Shown here: positions 53,669-64,000 of the stretch, piece by piece
Layout of the letters: each line of letters starts with the position of its first letter
Position numbering within the stretch: position 1 is the stretch's first letter
Assembly (NCBI GenBank): GCA_035772405.1
Contig: JAYKKM010000309.1
Span: 186,001 to 250,000, forward strand
From: Chrysogorgia sp. JL179-B06
Taxonomy: Eukaryota; Cnidaria; Anthozoa; Scleralcyonacea; Chrysogorgiidae
DNA length: 64,000 bases
Direction of reading: 5' to 3'
The notes under the pieces: model-generated
What the model was told of the DNA's origin: nothing
Seen by the model: the letters and a program-made list of their open reading frames with translations, nothing else
The model's database searches: none
Position numbers and translations under genes: made by a program

Positions 53669-54217
53669 GCCCACGACGTGGATATTGGCGACGCCGTTCC
53701 TATAAAACAACACCCTTACCGGTTAAACCCAACCAAGCAAAAATACCTTCAACAAGAGATCCAATACCTCCTCGAGAACGATTTCATTGAACCTAGCCAG
53801 AGTAGTTGGAGTTCACCTTGTATTTTAGTTCCAAAACCAGATGGAAGTTATCGCATGTGTACGGACTACTGTAAAGTGAACAATTTAACGAAGTCGGATA
53901 CTTTTCCTATTCCTCGTATGGATGATTGTGTTGATAAAATTGGAAATGCGAAATTTGTTTCGAAATTTGATTTACTGAAAGGATTCTGGCAAGAAGTTTC
54001 AGCGTTTGTTACATCACACGGATTATATCAGTACAAAGTCATGCCTTTTGGAATGAGGAATACACCTGCCACCTTCCAACGCCTCATCAACCAGATAATT
54101 TCTGATATAGATGGTTGCGAAGGTTACATTGACGACGTGATCATCTATAGCGACACCTGGGAAAACATCTTCAGATCTTACGAACGTTTTTCGAACGGCT
54201 CCGCGAAGCCAAACTAA
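53669..54217 (+). pseudogene. Gmr1-type RT, second copy, with palm
   Basis: Repeats the RT N-terminus (here MCTDYCKVN) but lacks 24 nt after GFWQ (8 codons, keeping the frame). It continues SAFVTSHGLYQYKVMPFGMR, TFQRLINQIISDIDG and motif C GYIDDVIIYSDT. A frameshift near 54163 separates it from the thumb. Confidence 0.87.
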
Positions 54218-54927
54218 CCATCAATTTAATAAAGAGTGAATTTGGATGTGGTCATGTAACATACTTAGGCCATATCGTTGGTCAGGGCCAAGTTAAACCA
54301 GTCAACGCCAAAGTCGACGCGATTGCAGATTTTCCACCACCCACAACTAAAAAGCATGTAATGCGATTGCTCGGCATGGCTGGTTATTACCGAAAGTTTT
54401 GCCCAAACTTCTCATCAATTACGGAACCCTTGACGCAGTTGCTACGAAAGGATGTTAAATTTGTTTCGACAGAACATTATCAGTTGGCTTTTGAGAAAGT
54501 CAAAGCTATGCTACAAAATTCTCCAGTTTTATCTGCACCAGATTTCAGCCGTCCATTCAAGCTAGCGGTAGACGCGAGCGATGTTGCTGCCGGTGCAGTT
54601 CTGTTACAAGAAGATCAAGATGGAGTCGATCATCCAGTATGTTATTTTTCTAGAAAGTTCAACAAACATCAGCGTAATTACTCCACGATCGAAAAAGAAT
54701 GTCTTGCCCTTGTTCTCGCGCTTCAACACTTCGAAGTTTATGTTTCTTCACCGAATGTACCACTCGAGGTGTTCAGTGACCACAACCCTCTAGTTTTTCT
54801 CCATAAGCTGAAGAACAAGAATCAACGTTTGCTGCGGTGGAGTCTAATATTGTCCGAATACAATATGAAGATACAGTACATCAAAGGACGGGACAATCTA
54901 CTTGCTGATTGTCTTTCGAGACCATAA
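54186..54927 (+). CDS. Gmr1-type RT thumb and RNase H
   Basis: Open frame to TAA 54925-54927. Thumb LREAKLTINLIKSEFGCG and HVTYLGHIVGQGQV, connector RLLGMAGYYRKFCPNF, RNase H LAVDASDVAAGAVLLQ (Asp), YSTIEKECLALVLAL (Glu), EVFSDHNPLVFLH (Asp) and NLLADCLSRP (Asp). No integrase follows; the purine tract begins 54 bp after the stop. Confidence 0.87.
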
Positions 54928-54991
54928 ACTTTTCCAAACCAACACGATATATTGTACTTTAACGAAACTTTCTTTCTTTCAAGGGGGAGGG

Positions 54992-55673
54992 TGTAACATG
55001 GTAGCATATACCATGTAATATATTATATAATTATAAGACCTTAGTTAACCTTCCTCGCATGAATAAGCAAATACTTATTTTCCCACAAACGTGTAAACGG
55101 ACATGAATCAGCATAGAGATTAAACAACCACAGGAAAACGCCTAGTCCCACAAACGCGTAAACGGACATGAATCGGCACAGCGTTGGTGGTTTTGTGGTT
55201 GCTAGGACTTGTTTTCACATACTGTATTGCGTAAAGGAAATTCATCATAGTTTAGGAATTCCTCCTCTACCATGTATTATAAAAGCTGAGCACAACAGAG
55301 TATAGGAGGAGAAGATTCAGAGGTATCACGAAAGCCAGTTAGGCTGGAGTGAATCACGAAAGCCAGTTAGGCTGGAGTATCGCAGAGATTGAAGAAACTG
55401 AACATCTATTAATCAAAGAACCACAAGTCAAAGAACGAAGAAGATACCAAGACCAAAGTTGTGCTCAGTCAGAAATAAAGAGATAAGTTGAACAAAATAG
55501 GAAAGTTGTTATTAACATTATAGAAATACATATATTTGAAGTATTAATAAATATTGTAAAAGGTAATTGGTTTCACGCTTTTTAGTGTTACGAGGAGAAT
55601 ATTATTGAACCCAAAACTAGAGTCTAAAAATAATTATAAACAAACAGCCGACGCATATCTCCTCCCCGTAACA
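54992..55673 (+). repeat. 3' LTR of the Gmr1-type element
   Basis: 682 bp, same ends as the 5' LTR, preceded by AAGGGGGAGGG (54981-54991) and followed by the GTAC duplication at 55674-55677. Confidence 0.92.
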
Positions 55674-56649
55674 GTACCTTCCGCTAACAACTTCTTGGAA
55701 CAAACCTATGGCATTCCTGTGTTGGTTACCGCAAGATCAGAAATTAATGACGAGCGATGGACTTGTTATACACGATCAACGGAAAATTCAACACGAGTCT
55801 TCGAGTCTCCTGCGCCTTTTATTTCCCGTGAAGATAATGGGATTTGTTATTCTGATGTGCATTATTCTTGTGACCCTCATCCAACTAAGGCCAACAAAAA
55901 TAACTTGATTACAGTTCTGCGTTCACCATTAGCACCCTCTACCGACTTCTCTAGAACAGTCGACCTGTGCCTCTTAAATGCTAGATCGGTGAATAACAAG
56001 TCCCATATTATTAAGGACTATATCGTCGACAACAACATCGATATTATGGCACTAACAGAGACATGGCTACAAGGGAGCATTGCTGACCAACGGATTATTA
56101 ATGATCTTTGTCCTACTGGCTATTCTCTTTATCATTTACCTCGTACGGGATCTAGAGGGGGCGGTGTAGCAATGCTCTACAGAAAATGTTTCAAATTGAA
56201 AAAAATGTCAACTAATGCCTCTTATAAATCATTTGAATTCATTGATTGCATGATGAACTATTCATCTACTGTATAGGCCGCCGCCATCACAGAAAAACAG
56301 GCTGAATGTTAACTTATTCTTGGATGAATTTGGTTCACTCCTTGAACGGCTCATAACTACTACTGGACCACTGATCATACTTGGTGACTTTTATTTCCAT
56401 CTGGATATACATAATGATTTTGCTGCAGCTCGCTTTCTGGGTTTACTCGAAACCTTCAACTTGATGCAACACGTTAATGTCCCCACTCATAAAAATAGAC
56501 ACACCTTAGATCAAGTGATCACTAGAGCTGGTGATGAACTCGTAAAGAACATCAAAGTATTTGATCCCATCATATCTGACCATTCTGCAGTGCACTGTAG
56601 GCTCTCGTTGAGGAAACCAAATTTTGAACGCAAAGTAATTACTTATTGA
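55674..56649 (+). pseudogene. CR1/L2-like LINE APE endonuclease (copy B)
   Basis: Two frames: 55674-56276 with DLCLLNARSVNNKSHIIKDY, IMALTETWLQGS and TGSRGGGVAMLYRK, then 56320-56649 with LIILGDFYFHLDI (GDFN altered to GDFY), KNRHTLDQVITR and IISDHSAVHCRL. A stop at 56274 and a lost stretch split the domain. All standard motif blocks can be located. Confidence 0.82.
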
Positions 56650-57867
56650 AAGCTGCGATCAGTGGACAGAGATCTTCTAATCCAAGATATTGAGAATTCG
56701 GTACTGGTCAATTATAAGGAATTCAATAATGTTTCAGATCTTGCTGAATGTTACGATACCACATTATCATCATTACTTGAACATCATGCACCTTTAAAAA
56801 AACGTAACTATAAGACCTGCAGCACCCTGGTATTCTGATCAGATTAAGCAGAAAAAGTGAAAAGAAGGAAACTGGAACGTCTATGGCGTAGAAATAAACT
56901 TACAATTAACCGAGAGATCTATGTTGATCAATGCAACCGCGTTAATAAACTAATCCTTGATTCCAAGATGAAGTTTTATGCTGATGTCATAGAAGAAAAT
57001 AGCAACAACCAACGTGTATTGTTTTTATCAATTGCGAAGTTGTTAAACCTTAAGACCATCAAGAAATTACCATCTCATGACAACGCTCGTGTACTATCAA
57101 ATGGATTTGCTTATAAGGTACAGATTATAAGGGACAGCTTTCCATCTGAGATAGATCCTATTCAAAATACATGCTGTTGTGACCTGAACTTAAATGAGTT
57201 TTCTCCAACGACCACAGATGAATTGTCTTCCCTTTTAAGAAATATGGCTGGCAAATCATGTATTCTGGATCCGTTACCTGGTATTCTGTTAAAAGATTGC
57301 TATAATGTCCTATTACCTGTTATGACAACAATTGTAAATCTTGTGAACGCTACCGTACCTAAGAAATTTAAAGAAGCAGCTTTGACTCGGACGATCAAAA
57401 AAGATTCATTTGACCATGAACTGTTTCCCAGCTTCATACCCATTTCAAACTTAAGGTTTTTATCTAAAGTGACAGAAAAGGTGGTGGCCAAACGCCTGAA
57501 CTGTCATCTGGATGACGGTGATCTAAAGGAATTGTCGCAGTCGGCGTACAAGGCGGGCCACAGTACTGAAACAGCTCTTATTCGTGTTCACAATGACATC
57601 CTTGGTGCCATTGATAACCATGGATGTGTTATACTCGTATTATTAAATCTCTCGGCAGCTTTTGATACCGTAGACCATGAAATACTACTTGCTAGACTTA
57701 AAAGCCACTTCGGCATCAATTACACTCATATTTGTCTAATCGAAGCCAGTTTGTGTATGTGGAAAATGAAAGATCATCAAGTAGGGAACTTAGCTGTGGG
57801 ATCCCACAAGGTTCCGTACTGGGACCCATTTTATATTCAATGTATACTGCACCACAGGGAGAAATAA
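56650..57867 (+). pseudogene. CR1/L2-like LINE RT fingers and palm start (copy B)
   Basis: Linker (DLAECYDTTLSSLLEHHAPL) with a frame break near 56835, then 56857-57867 open: RNMAGKSCILDPLPGILLK, SFIPISNLRFLSKVTEKVV, LSQSAYKAGHSTETAL. Motif A reads LLNLSAAFDTVDHEIL, with Asn in place of the catalytic Asp. A shift near 57735 loses motif B, visible in another frame as GIPQGSVLGPILYSMY. Confidence 0.82.
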
Positions 57868-58007
57868 TCAAGAGCATAACATGGCTTACCACTTCTATGC
57901 CGATGATACGCAAATATATTTGTCAACTGCACCACTGGGAGAAATATTCAAGCAGCATAACATGGCTTACCACTTCTATGCCGATGATACGCAAATATAT
58001 TTGTCAT
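57845..58007 (+). repeat. Tandem duplication of about 80 bp covering the RT YADD motif
   Basis: Copies at about 57845-57928 and 57929-58007 share GCATAACATGGCTTACCACT and the codons for YADDTQIYLS. Both catalytic boxes are in the same frame. Confidence 0.88.
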
Positions 58008-58832
58008 TCCATCCATCAGCCCATGGGGAGCCGGAATACTCGAAGACTCGTGTTGAACAATGCATTCGTGATGTGAACCAATGGATGACTACAAATAAAC
58101 TGATACTCAACAATGATAAAACGGAACTTCTTATCCTTAATGCTCGTCACCGGACTCCACCCATACTGGACTCCATGCAATGCGGAATCTGATCTTATAT
58201 CTGCATCGAAATCAGCTAAGAATATTGGTGTTTGGTTCGACACTGCACTCTCCATGGATAAACAAATCACTTCGATATGTAAATCTGCATTTTACCACTT
58301 ACGAAATATCGCTAAGATTAGGAAATTTATTTCATTCCGCCTTTGTGAGATTCTGATACACGCATTCATAACATCAAAGCTAGATTATTGCAATTCGCTT
58401 TAGTCAGGCCTTGCACAGAACCAAATTCAAAAATTACAACATGTTCAAAACTCGGCTGCGCGCCTTTCGACAGGCACACGTAAACACGATCACATTACAC
58501 CTATATTGAAAGAACTATATTGGTTGCCAATAGCTGAGAGAATTGATTTTAAGATTTTACTTCTTACTTTTAAATCACTTAATGATATGGCACCTTACTA
58601 CCTATGCGAACTTTTAACTCCTTATATTCCTATGAGGACATTGCGCTCTTCCAATAAATCATTACTGGCAATACCAAAATGTAACCTTAAAACGTATGGA
58701 CAAAGAGCATTTTCTTTTACTGCGCCCATATTATGGAACACTTTGCCAGATGATATAAGAAGCTGCAAGTCTCTTAACATTTTTAAATCTGAGATAAAAA
58801 CTTTTCTTTTTAGACGGATTTTTACTAACTGA
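57881..58832 (+). pseudogene. CR1/L2-like LINE palm and C-terminal region (copy B)
   Basis: Frame 57881-58192 holds the doubled YADDTQIYLS and MTTNKLILNNDKTELLIL. It shifts near 58180 to SAKNIGVWFDTALSM and SFRLCEILIHAFITSKLDYC. After a stop at 58401, 58506-58832 reads KELYWLPIAERIDFKILLLT, LRSSNKSLLAIPKC, APILWNTLPDDIRS and ends FKSEIKTFLFRRIF. Confidence 0.85.
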
Positions 58833-59010
58833 AATATAGGACTGAATTAGACATTTCTAACTTGGTATAGATTATTAGATTTCAGTATAGATTATTAGCC
58901 TGATTTTAACCTTCTTTAATATTATTGTAATTACTGTTGATATTGTAAAGCGATGTTGGATATTCATAGAAATTGCGCTATATAAATAAAGTTATTATTA
59001 TTATTATTAA
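58833..59010 (+). other. CR1/L2-like LINE 3' end (copy B)
   Basis: 3' untranslated sequence ending GCGCTATATAAATAAAG plus an (ATT)n tract at about 58990-59008, characteristic for this LINE type in place of poly(A). Confidence 0.8.
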
Positions 59011-59962
59011 AATTAAGAGTGCAGGTGTACCCAATATAATGTACTTTATGTATGTCATTTCTTTTAGATTTTCAGTAATAAAAGGCAGAAAAATTGGTCT
59101 GGGTTAAAAAAGATTGGAGCTATCTAAAGCCGAACTAATATTAGTCGATTTCTGTTACATGTTGGTGACAGTTTACTGTTTGTACTGTAATGCTAAAAGC
59201 GAGCAACCATTCTCTGTAATTTTGCAGCGATGTGAAGTACAATTATCCAATAGCTAATTGACTCATCGTGGGTTTACCAAAACCTCATAATGCCGTGTTC
59301 CCAAAGAGCTTTTTATTCCCGGCTAATTGCTAATATAACACCTATATGTTAACTGTTAAGCGACAGTAAATTTATTGCCTAATTGCCGTCCTTTGTTTTA
59401 ATTGTCGTAAAAAAAATTATTTAACATACTAGCAAGAGTGTGTATTCATGTTGATGGTTTACAACTAGCAATCGGCTGGTCTAGGAAGGTCCTTTTGGGT
59501 CATCACTTTTAGCTAACCCCGTTGCTTCGACAAACGCGATGAAAATTTTCCCTAAAGCCTTGGCTAAACGATGCAGCTTTGCTGTATTTGACACCCAATG
59601 TTGGTCCAACATTTATGTTGGAAAAAATGTTGGATAATGTTTGATCTCGATCAAACATTTCCTGCAACATTTTAACTATCCAGCAAATGTTGGATCGTTT
59701 GGTCGGTCGCAAACATTGTTGTGGCGAACACGGGCGTGGGAAAAAGACTGGGACAAGTATTGGACCAATCAAAATGCACACAGCATTCACTAGTCACCAA
59801 ATCCTTTCTCAGTCTTGACATTTTAAAATGGCGGATGCAAATGCAGATAATGCTGATGTGGTTGAGATTTCGCCTGAAACTTGTTAAAATACCACTGCTA
59901 AAACCAGAAAACAGTGGCGATATATGATATAGCAGGCAAACCTTTCAGCTGCACAAATTGGT
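59011..59962. other. No gene; palindromic words near 59590-59720
   Basis: AATGTTGG/CCAACATT words recur in both orientations (CCAACATTTATGTTGG at about 59602; ATGTTTGATCTCGATCAAACAT at about 59637). This looks like a decayed foldback. Open frames are short. Confidence 0.5.
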
Positions 59963-60217
59963 TCACCACCCATCGTGGTATGCTGTTTGGATATGTTTCT
60001 TTCGTTCAAGCTCACGATTTCTTTGAATTGATCGAGTATCTTCGAGTGCTAATTCCCTAATTGTAACATATAAACCTTGTTTTCGTTTCGCTAGCCAATT
60101 GCGCGTTTTCGTTTTCTTTCGTGGTATTTTATCGTCTTCGAGAAGCTCAAGTATAGCATATATAGCAACCAACAAAGTTCGATAATGTTGTACAGCAAAG
60201 TTGTATCGTTTAGCCAA
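59963..60217 (-). pseudogene. Possible PIF/Harbinger transposase N-terminal relic
   Basis: The minus-strand frame has no ATG at its start but reads KTRNWLAKRKQGLYVTIREL and ALEDTRSIQR. The pattern of W..KR...G.Y...REL..ED resembles the N-terminus of Harbinger-type nucleases. No catalytic domain follows. Weak call. Confidence 0.35.
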
Positions 60218-60345
60218 AGCTTAAGGTTGAAATCGATAACGCTAATTGATTGGCTATAGATTTTCAGGGCGAAAAGCGTAATCGATGTATAAAGATAAGG
60301 CTCAATATACGTAAATGTATTGCCATAATATCTTCCGCAAGCCCA

Positions 60346-60438
60346 AAAATTCCACATGAACGTGTTTCAAAATCACATGTGATCACGTGTGATCACATGT
60401 GATCACATGTGATTTTGGAACAGTCCATGTGGAATTTT
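60346..60438. repeat. Palindrome with CACATGTGAT repeats
   Basis: AAAATTCCACATGAA... and ...CCATGTGGAATTTT pair around a core of four to five 10-bp units of the type ATCACATGTG (60372-60412), each palindromic and containing E-box-like CACATG/CACGTG. Confidence 0.85.
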
Positions 60439-60439
60439 A

Positions 60440-61445
60440 AAATAGCTACGCCGATGACACCCAATTATATTTCTCCTTCAAACCCAATTCTGAGACCTCC
60501 CAAGAAGATTCAGTCAAGATCATTGAAAAGTGTATATCTGATGTTCGTTCCTGGATGGTATCTCATCGTTTAACGATAAATGATACAAAAACGGAATTCC
60601 TTATTATTCGCTCTCACCAACAACTGTCGAAGATCAATGTTGGTGAGATTAATGTTGGTAAGTCCACCATTACACCAGTGAAGTCTCTACGAAATCTTGG
60701 TGCGTGGTTTGATTGCCATCTATCTATGAATACACACGTCGGAAAAGTCTGCAGCAAGGCTTTCCACAGCCTTTAAAATATCAGACACATTAGGAAGTTC
60801 CTTTCAGATGACTCGACAAAGATATTAATATATGCATTGGTGACTTCCCATCTCGACTTTTGTAACTCTCTTATGTATGGTTTACCAAAGTATTAATATG
60901 ATCGTTTGCAAAGAGTTCTTAACACAGCTGCTAGAGTGGTCTGTCAAGTACCGAAATATAGTCACATTTTTCCGCTGGCTTCCGGTAAAATATCGAGTCA
61001 TTTTCAAGATCCTGATACTAGTTTATAAGGGACTACACGGCAAAGCTCCAAGCTATCTTTCCGACTTTCTCAAGACCAAACATAATGGTCGATACCATCT
61101 TAGATCTGACAACCAAAATATGCTGGTTATACCAAAGACTTCCTGCAAAACGTTTGGTGATCGATCTTTTGCCAAAGCTGACCCCATTTTTATGGAACGA
61201 ATTACCATTAAATATTAGACAATCGTCAAGTTTAGAAGTGTACAAGAACCATCTTAAAACCTTTTTATTTACGAAAGCTTTTGGAACGTAATATTTTAAA
61301 CATTTTCTTACTGCTGTATTTATTTTATATTTAAGTTTTCTTCTTATCTTTCAGTTTTTAGGTACTAGTTAGTATATAACTATTTACTTGTTCAAGCGCT
61401 TTAGAATATTTTATAGTTTTAGCGCTATATAAATGTACTATTATT
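60440..61445 (+). pseudogene. CR1/L2-like LINE 3' fragment (copy C)
   Basis: Starts exactly at RT motif C (SYADDTQLYFSF), continues MVSHRLTINDTKTEFLIIRS, KSLRNLGAWFDCHLSM, then breaks at 60776. Later frames hold FRWLPVKYRVIFKILILVYK and LRSDNQNMLVIPKT. The end is GCGCTATATAAATGTACTATT with (ATT)n, as in copy B. 5'-truncated and multiply broken. Confidence 0.82.
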
Positions 61446-61562
61446 ATTAAAAAATTATTATAAATATTATTATTAAATTATTATTATAAAAAATATATAT
61501 AAAATATATATAAATAAATAAAAAAATATTATTATTGTTATTATTATTATTATTATTATGTT
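61440..61562. repeat. AT/ATT microsatellite
   Basis: (ATT)n and ATATAAAAT-type simple sequence following the 3' end of LINE copy C; probably grown from its terminal repeat. Confidence 0.85.
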
Positions 61563-61599
61563 TTGTGTTTCACGTTTCACGGTAAAGGTATACCGGTAT

Positions 61600-61735
61600 T
61601 TAATCCTCACTAACAGGTTTCTTCAACTTAAGCCAGTGATTCTTCTGTCGTTCTTCACTCCATCGCTAGTAGCACTGAGTGTTGTAAATCATATGGGATA
61701 TCTAGTTTTTTAAGGTAGGACTGTAGATCCTTTGG
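61600..61735 (-). pseudogene. Likely continuation of the minus-strand restriction-endonuclease LINE
   Basis: Minus-strand frame fragments such as YLKKLDIPYDLQHSVLLAME would fit the post-RT region of the LINE at 62238-63973, from which it is separated by the 500-bp MITE. Short and decayed, so the assignment is tentative. Confidence 0.4.
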
Positions 61736-61737
61736 TA

Positions 61738-62237
61738 CAGTAAAAACCCGCGTATAAGAACCTAGATTTTTCCAAGTTAGCCTAAAAAGGTTCTTATATA
61801 AATGGTGTTTACTGCAAAATTAGGCTATTTAGGTTCTTGAACAGGTTCTTATTTTCTTAAGAAAAAAGCGACTTGGTTTTGGTAAGTGTGGTCTATTATT
61901 TATATAAATTATGCATAAATGTCCTCCAAATGACGGCAGTCTAAGCAAATACAAACCCTGAAGCTACATTGTGTACAAACCCTAAAGTTACAGCTTACTG
62001 TGTGTAAAATAACGTATACAACTGTAGACATATATACACTATTTGTCTGGTTCTGGCTCATTTTCATTACTTTATTTTCTTTGATTTATAAATTTTTAGT
62101 TTTGATGCTATTTGATAAAATAAAAACCTGCTTTCACATTTTAGCCTAAAACAGGTTCTTATGTAAAGGGCGTCTAAATGGAAAATCTTAGCCTAACAGG
62201 TTCTTAAAATCTAGGTTCTTATATGCGGTTTTTACTG
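61738..62237. mobile_element. Mariner-type MITE, 500 bp
   Basis: Inverted termini of about 32 bp beginning CAGTAAAAACC and ending GGTTTTTACTG, flanked by TA (61736-61737, 62238-62239). Repeated AGGTTCTTAT words occur inside. No transposase. It interrupts a LINE. Confidence 0.87.
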
Positions 62238-63300
62238 TACTGCCCTTCGTCCCCTCTTCAATGTCACTACTGCAGACTTGGATATCCCAAACTCCATACC
62301 AATATCAGTACTACATTGTCGGATGGTTTGCACCAGTGAATCAACTTCATTGTCATTTTTGGCGAAGACTTTAAGGTCATCCATAAATAACATGTGATTG
62401 ATCATTGGGCCATTTTTCTCCAGTTTATATCCCATTCCTGTCTCTCGTAGCACATGTGCCACTGGTATTAGCGCGATCACGAACAACAAGGGTGAGAAAG
62501 AGTCTCCTTGGAAGATGCCCCTGTTAATGTTCACTGGGCCCTAGACACTCCCCATTAGAGTACAGATTGGTTCTCCATTTGGTCATACTTCTGGACATCC
62601 GGTCAATCACATTGTCTGCTATGCCAAACATTTGCAATGTTTTTATTATCCAAGAATGTGGTACCATGTCATATGCCTTTTTATAATCTCGTTTGCAATT
62701 TTTCAGTACACATTTATCAATGGAGAGATGTTCCTTGACATCCTTTCTGCAGCCTTTCTGTTCATCAGGGAGAATGTTGTTTTGTTCCAAGTGGGAGTAA
62801 GTTTTTTCACTAATCATAGCTGTCAACAGTTTCTATAAAAGGTTCAGGCATGCAATTGGTCTGTAATTGATCCTTTCGTAGGGTCTTTCTAACAATATAG
62901 TTAGTCCTTCTACCATCCAATCAGGTACATTTCCCGTTGTTATACATTCATCCAGAACTTTTGCCAAGCACTTATGGAGACATGTAAAGTTTTTTAACCA
63001 ATAGCCTTTGTATACCATCATGACCTGGTCCCTTCCAGTTGGGCATGTTTCTTACTTGTTGTGCAACATTCTCATGTGTAATGTTAATATCCTTCTGCCT
63101 ATCTACTTCTAATTTTTCCTCAATCCTACGGATCCATTCTGCTCGATCATTATGGTAAACATTAGTTCCCCAAATATTCGACCAAAACTTTGTTGCCTCT
63201 TCAGGGTTTGGTGATGCTGTTCTCATTTTTTCACCTTGAAGCGAATTAAAGAACATACCTTGGTTTGATGAAAACAGACGATTATCCTGGAACTGCTTGA
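62238..63300 (-). pseudogene. LINE RT of the restriction-endonuclease type
   Basis: Read right to left: EEATKFWSNIWGTNVYHN, VRNMPNWKGPGHDGIQ (63000-63250), then a frame break into LKNFTCLHKCLAKVLDE, ERINYRPIACLNLL, another break into [15 protein letters not shown] and [14 protein letters not shown] (motif A), and finally NRGIFQGDSFSPLLFVIAL (motif B) with HMLFMDDLKVFAK (motif C). Four frames cover one RT, so it is inactive. Related to the relic at 21140-22297. Confidence 0.82.
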
Positions 63301-64000
63301 CTCTTTTTACATATCTTTTAACCTTGGAAGCCTTTTATATTACCCTTTGCTTGATCTCTTCCATTACAATGTGAAAACCCTTCGCCTTCAACCTGTATTT
63401 TCTATCAAGTTTTTCCTTTTCACTCTTCCTTCCGTTCTTTCTTTCCTTTGAACCAAGCTTCAATCTTACCCAAATCTCTTCTCAATCGTTTAATATCACC
63501 CTCAATGCGTCTCTTCCAATATGGCTCCTTCTCTTCTCTCTTCTTCCTTTCTTTCACCCCAAGCAGTTCGCGTATGAAAACCGATGCTGCTTGCACGACA
63601 TTGCGTATTTCAGTTATATTTTCAACGGTATATACTTCAAAATTTCATTCACTTTTGCAGTCTCCTTTCTTAATCTAACTCGATCAACATTTCTTAGGTT
63701 TTGTGCCTCCTTCTTTTCTTTACTTCCCAGTATCACTTTCAGTCTCTGTAATAGTATTTGGCTTTCTTTGTCCAACTCAGTTCCATCCAATCGATCTCCT
63801 TGCCTGGCTCCTTCTCGTTCCTCGACACCCTCTTGTATATCATCCGATGTGACATCCTTCACACCAACTTCCTCCACCATTGCTTCTGCCTCTACAGCAA
63901 CCTGCTCCACATCATCCTCTTCAACGTCTACCCCATCATCTGTTTCTCCTTCATCTTGTTCTTCCTTTTCCATATTCCTCCTTACCGATTCTATCTCTAC
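63301..64000 (-). pseudogene. N-terminal region of the same LINE, running off the window
   Basis: The open frame 63614-63973 reads MEKEEQDEGETDDGVDVEED, an acidic run, then LLQRLKVILGSKEKKEAQNL. A Lys/Glu-rich stretch at 63340-63560 is in broken frames. This would be the region before the RT; the 5' end lies outside. Confidence 0.55.

Larger units (their letters stand above)
48276..55673 (+). mobile_element. Gmr1-type Ty3/Gypsy LTR retrotransposon (integrase before RT)
   Basis: 5' LTR 48276-48958, primer-binding site 48961, gag, protease, integrase, RT, RNase H, purine tract 54981-54991, 3' LTR 54992-55673; 4-bp target duplication GTAC. Integrase motifs (51350-52430) lie between protease and RT, and nothing but the purine tract separates RNase H from the 3' LTR. 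RT/RNase H sequence is Gypsy-like, and this order is known for the Gmr1 clade. Copies of the LTR differ at about sixteen positions plus one indel by eye. Several frame breaks and an insertion make it defective. Confidence 0.9.
47642..59010 (+). mobile_element. CR1/L2-like LINE (copy B), split by a Gmr1-type LTR element
   Basis: 5' part 47642-48275, then the 7398-bp LTR element 48276-55673 flanked by GTAC, then endonuclease 55674-56649, RT 56650-57867, palm and C-terminus 57881-58832. It ends in GCGCTATATAAATAAAG followed by (ATT)n, the terminal form also seen at 61417-61445. Confidence 0.83.

Noticed and set aside
56235..58192. Intact CR1/L2 polymerase in copy B
   Set aside because: Several frameshifts, Asn for Asp in motif A and a doubled YADD box exclude activity.

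Overview
The window is eukaryotic, almost certainly metazoan DNA. It contains GT-AG spliced genes, vertebrate-type pol III box motifs, CCCTAA-like motifs, and animal retroelement families (BEL/Pao, Ty3/Gypsy with Gmr1-type order, CR1/L2-like LINEs, LINEs with a restriction-like endonuclease, and Tc1/mariner, hAT and TTAA-flanked DNA elements). The mixture fits a marine invertebrate such as a cnidarian, but no host gene pins the species. I see no convincing complete host gene: the whole 64 kb is a nested transposon landscape.

Layout. (1) 1-15143: a head-to-tail array of one BEL/Pao LTR retrotransposon on the minus strand. Units are exactly 5484 bp and share single 175-bp LTRs. Two internal regions are complete and a third runs off the left edge. 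All copies share the same stop codons and frameshifts, so the array looks amplified as DNA after the element was already dead. (2) 15144-26200: relics and inverted-repeat elements. These are a Penelope-type motif, a LINE C-terminus, three TTAA-bounded foldback elements, a Gypsy protease/RT relic, the 3' half of a restriction-endonuclease-type LINE, and a 1.4-kb element with about 170-bp inverted termini.

(3) 26225-44270: one CR1-like LINE carrying a 2A-like motif, split by three insertions. The first is a 3318-bp restriction-endonuclease-type LINE flanked by a 19-bp target duplication. The second, and most notable, is an 11,218-bp Tc1/mariner-type transposon (31224-42441). It has perfect 22-bp inverted termini, a TA target duplication, arrays of 11-bp repeats just inside both ends, an uninterrupted three-exon DD34E transposase, and a convergent BEN-domain gene as apparent cargo. 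The third is a double-hairpin MITE at 43090-43689. The transposon itself hosts a hAT-type MITE and a mariner MITE relic in a transposase intron.

(4) 44447-47069: a mariner-type MITE, a 60-bp-arm hairpin built from a tRNA-like sequence, and a pogo-like MITE. (5) 47642-59010: a second CR1/L2-like LINE interrupted by a 7.4-kb LTR retrotransposon (48276-55673). The order of its domains is gag-protease-integrase-RT-RNase H, the Gmr1-type order, and it was itself hit by a 5'-truncated LINE flanked by a direct repeat of roughly 350 bp. (6) 59011-64000: a third CR1/L2-like fragment, a weak PIF/Harbinger-like relic, palindromes, a 500-bp mariner MITE, and a minus-strand restriction-endonuclease-type LINE running off the right edge.

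Only the Tc1-type transposase (and possibly the BEN gene) looks potentially functional. Most retroelement genes carry several lesions, and these are described but not repaired here.
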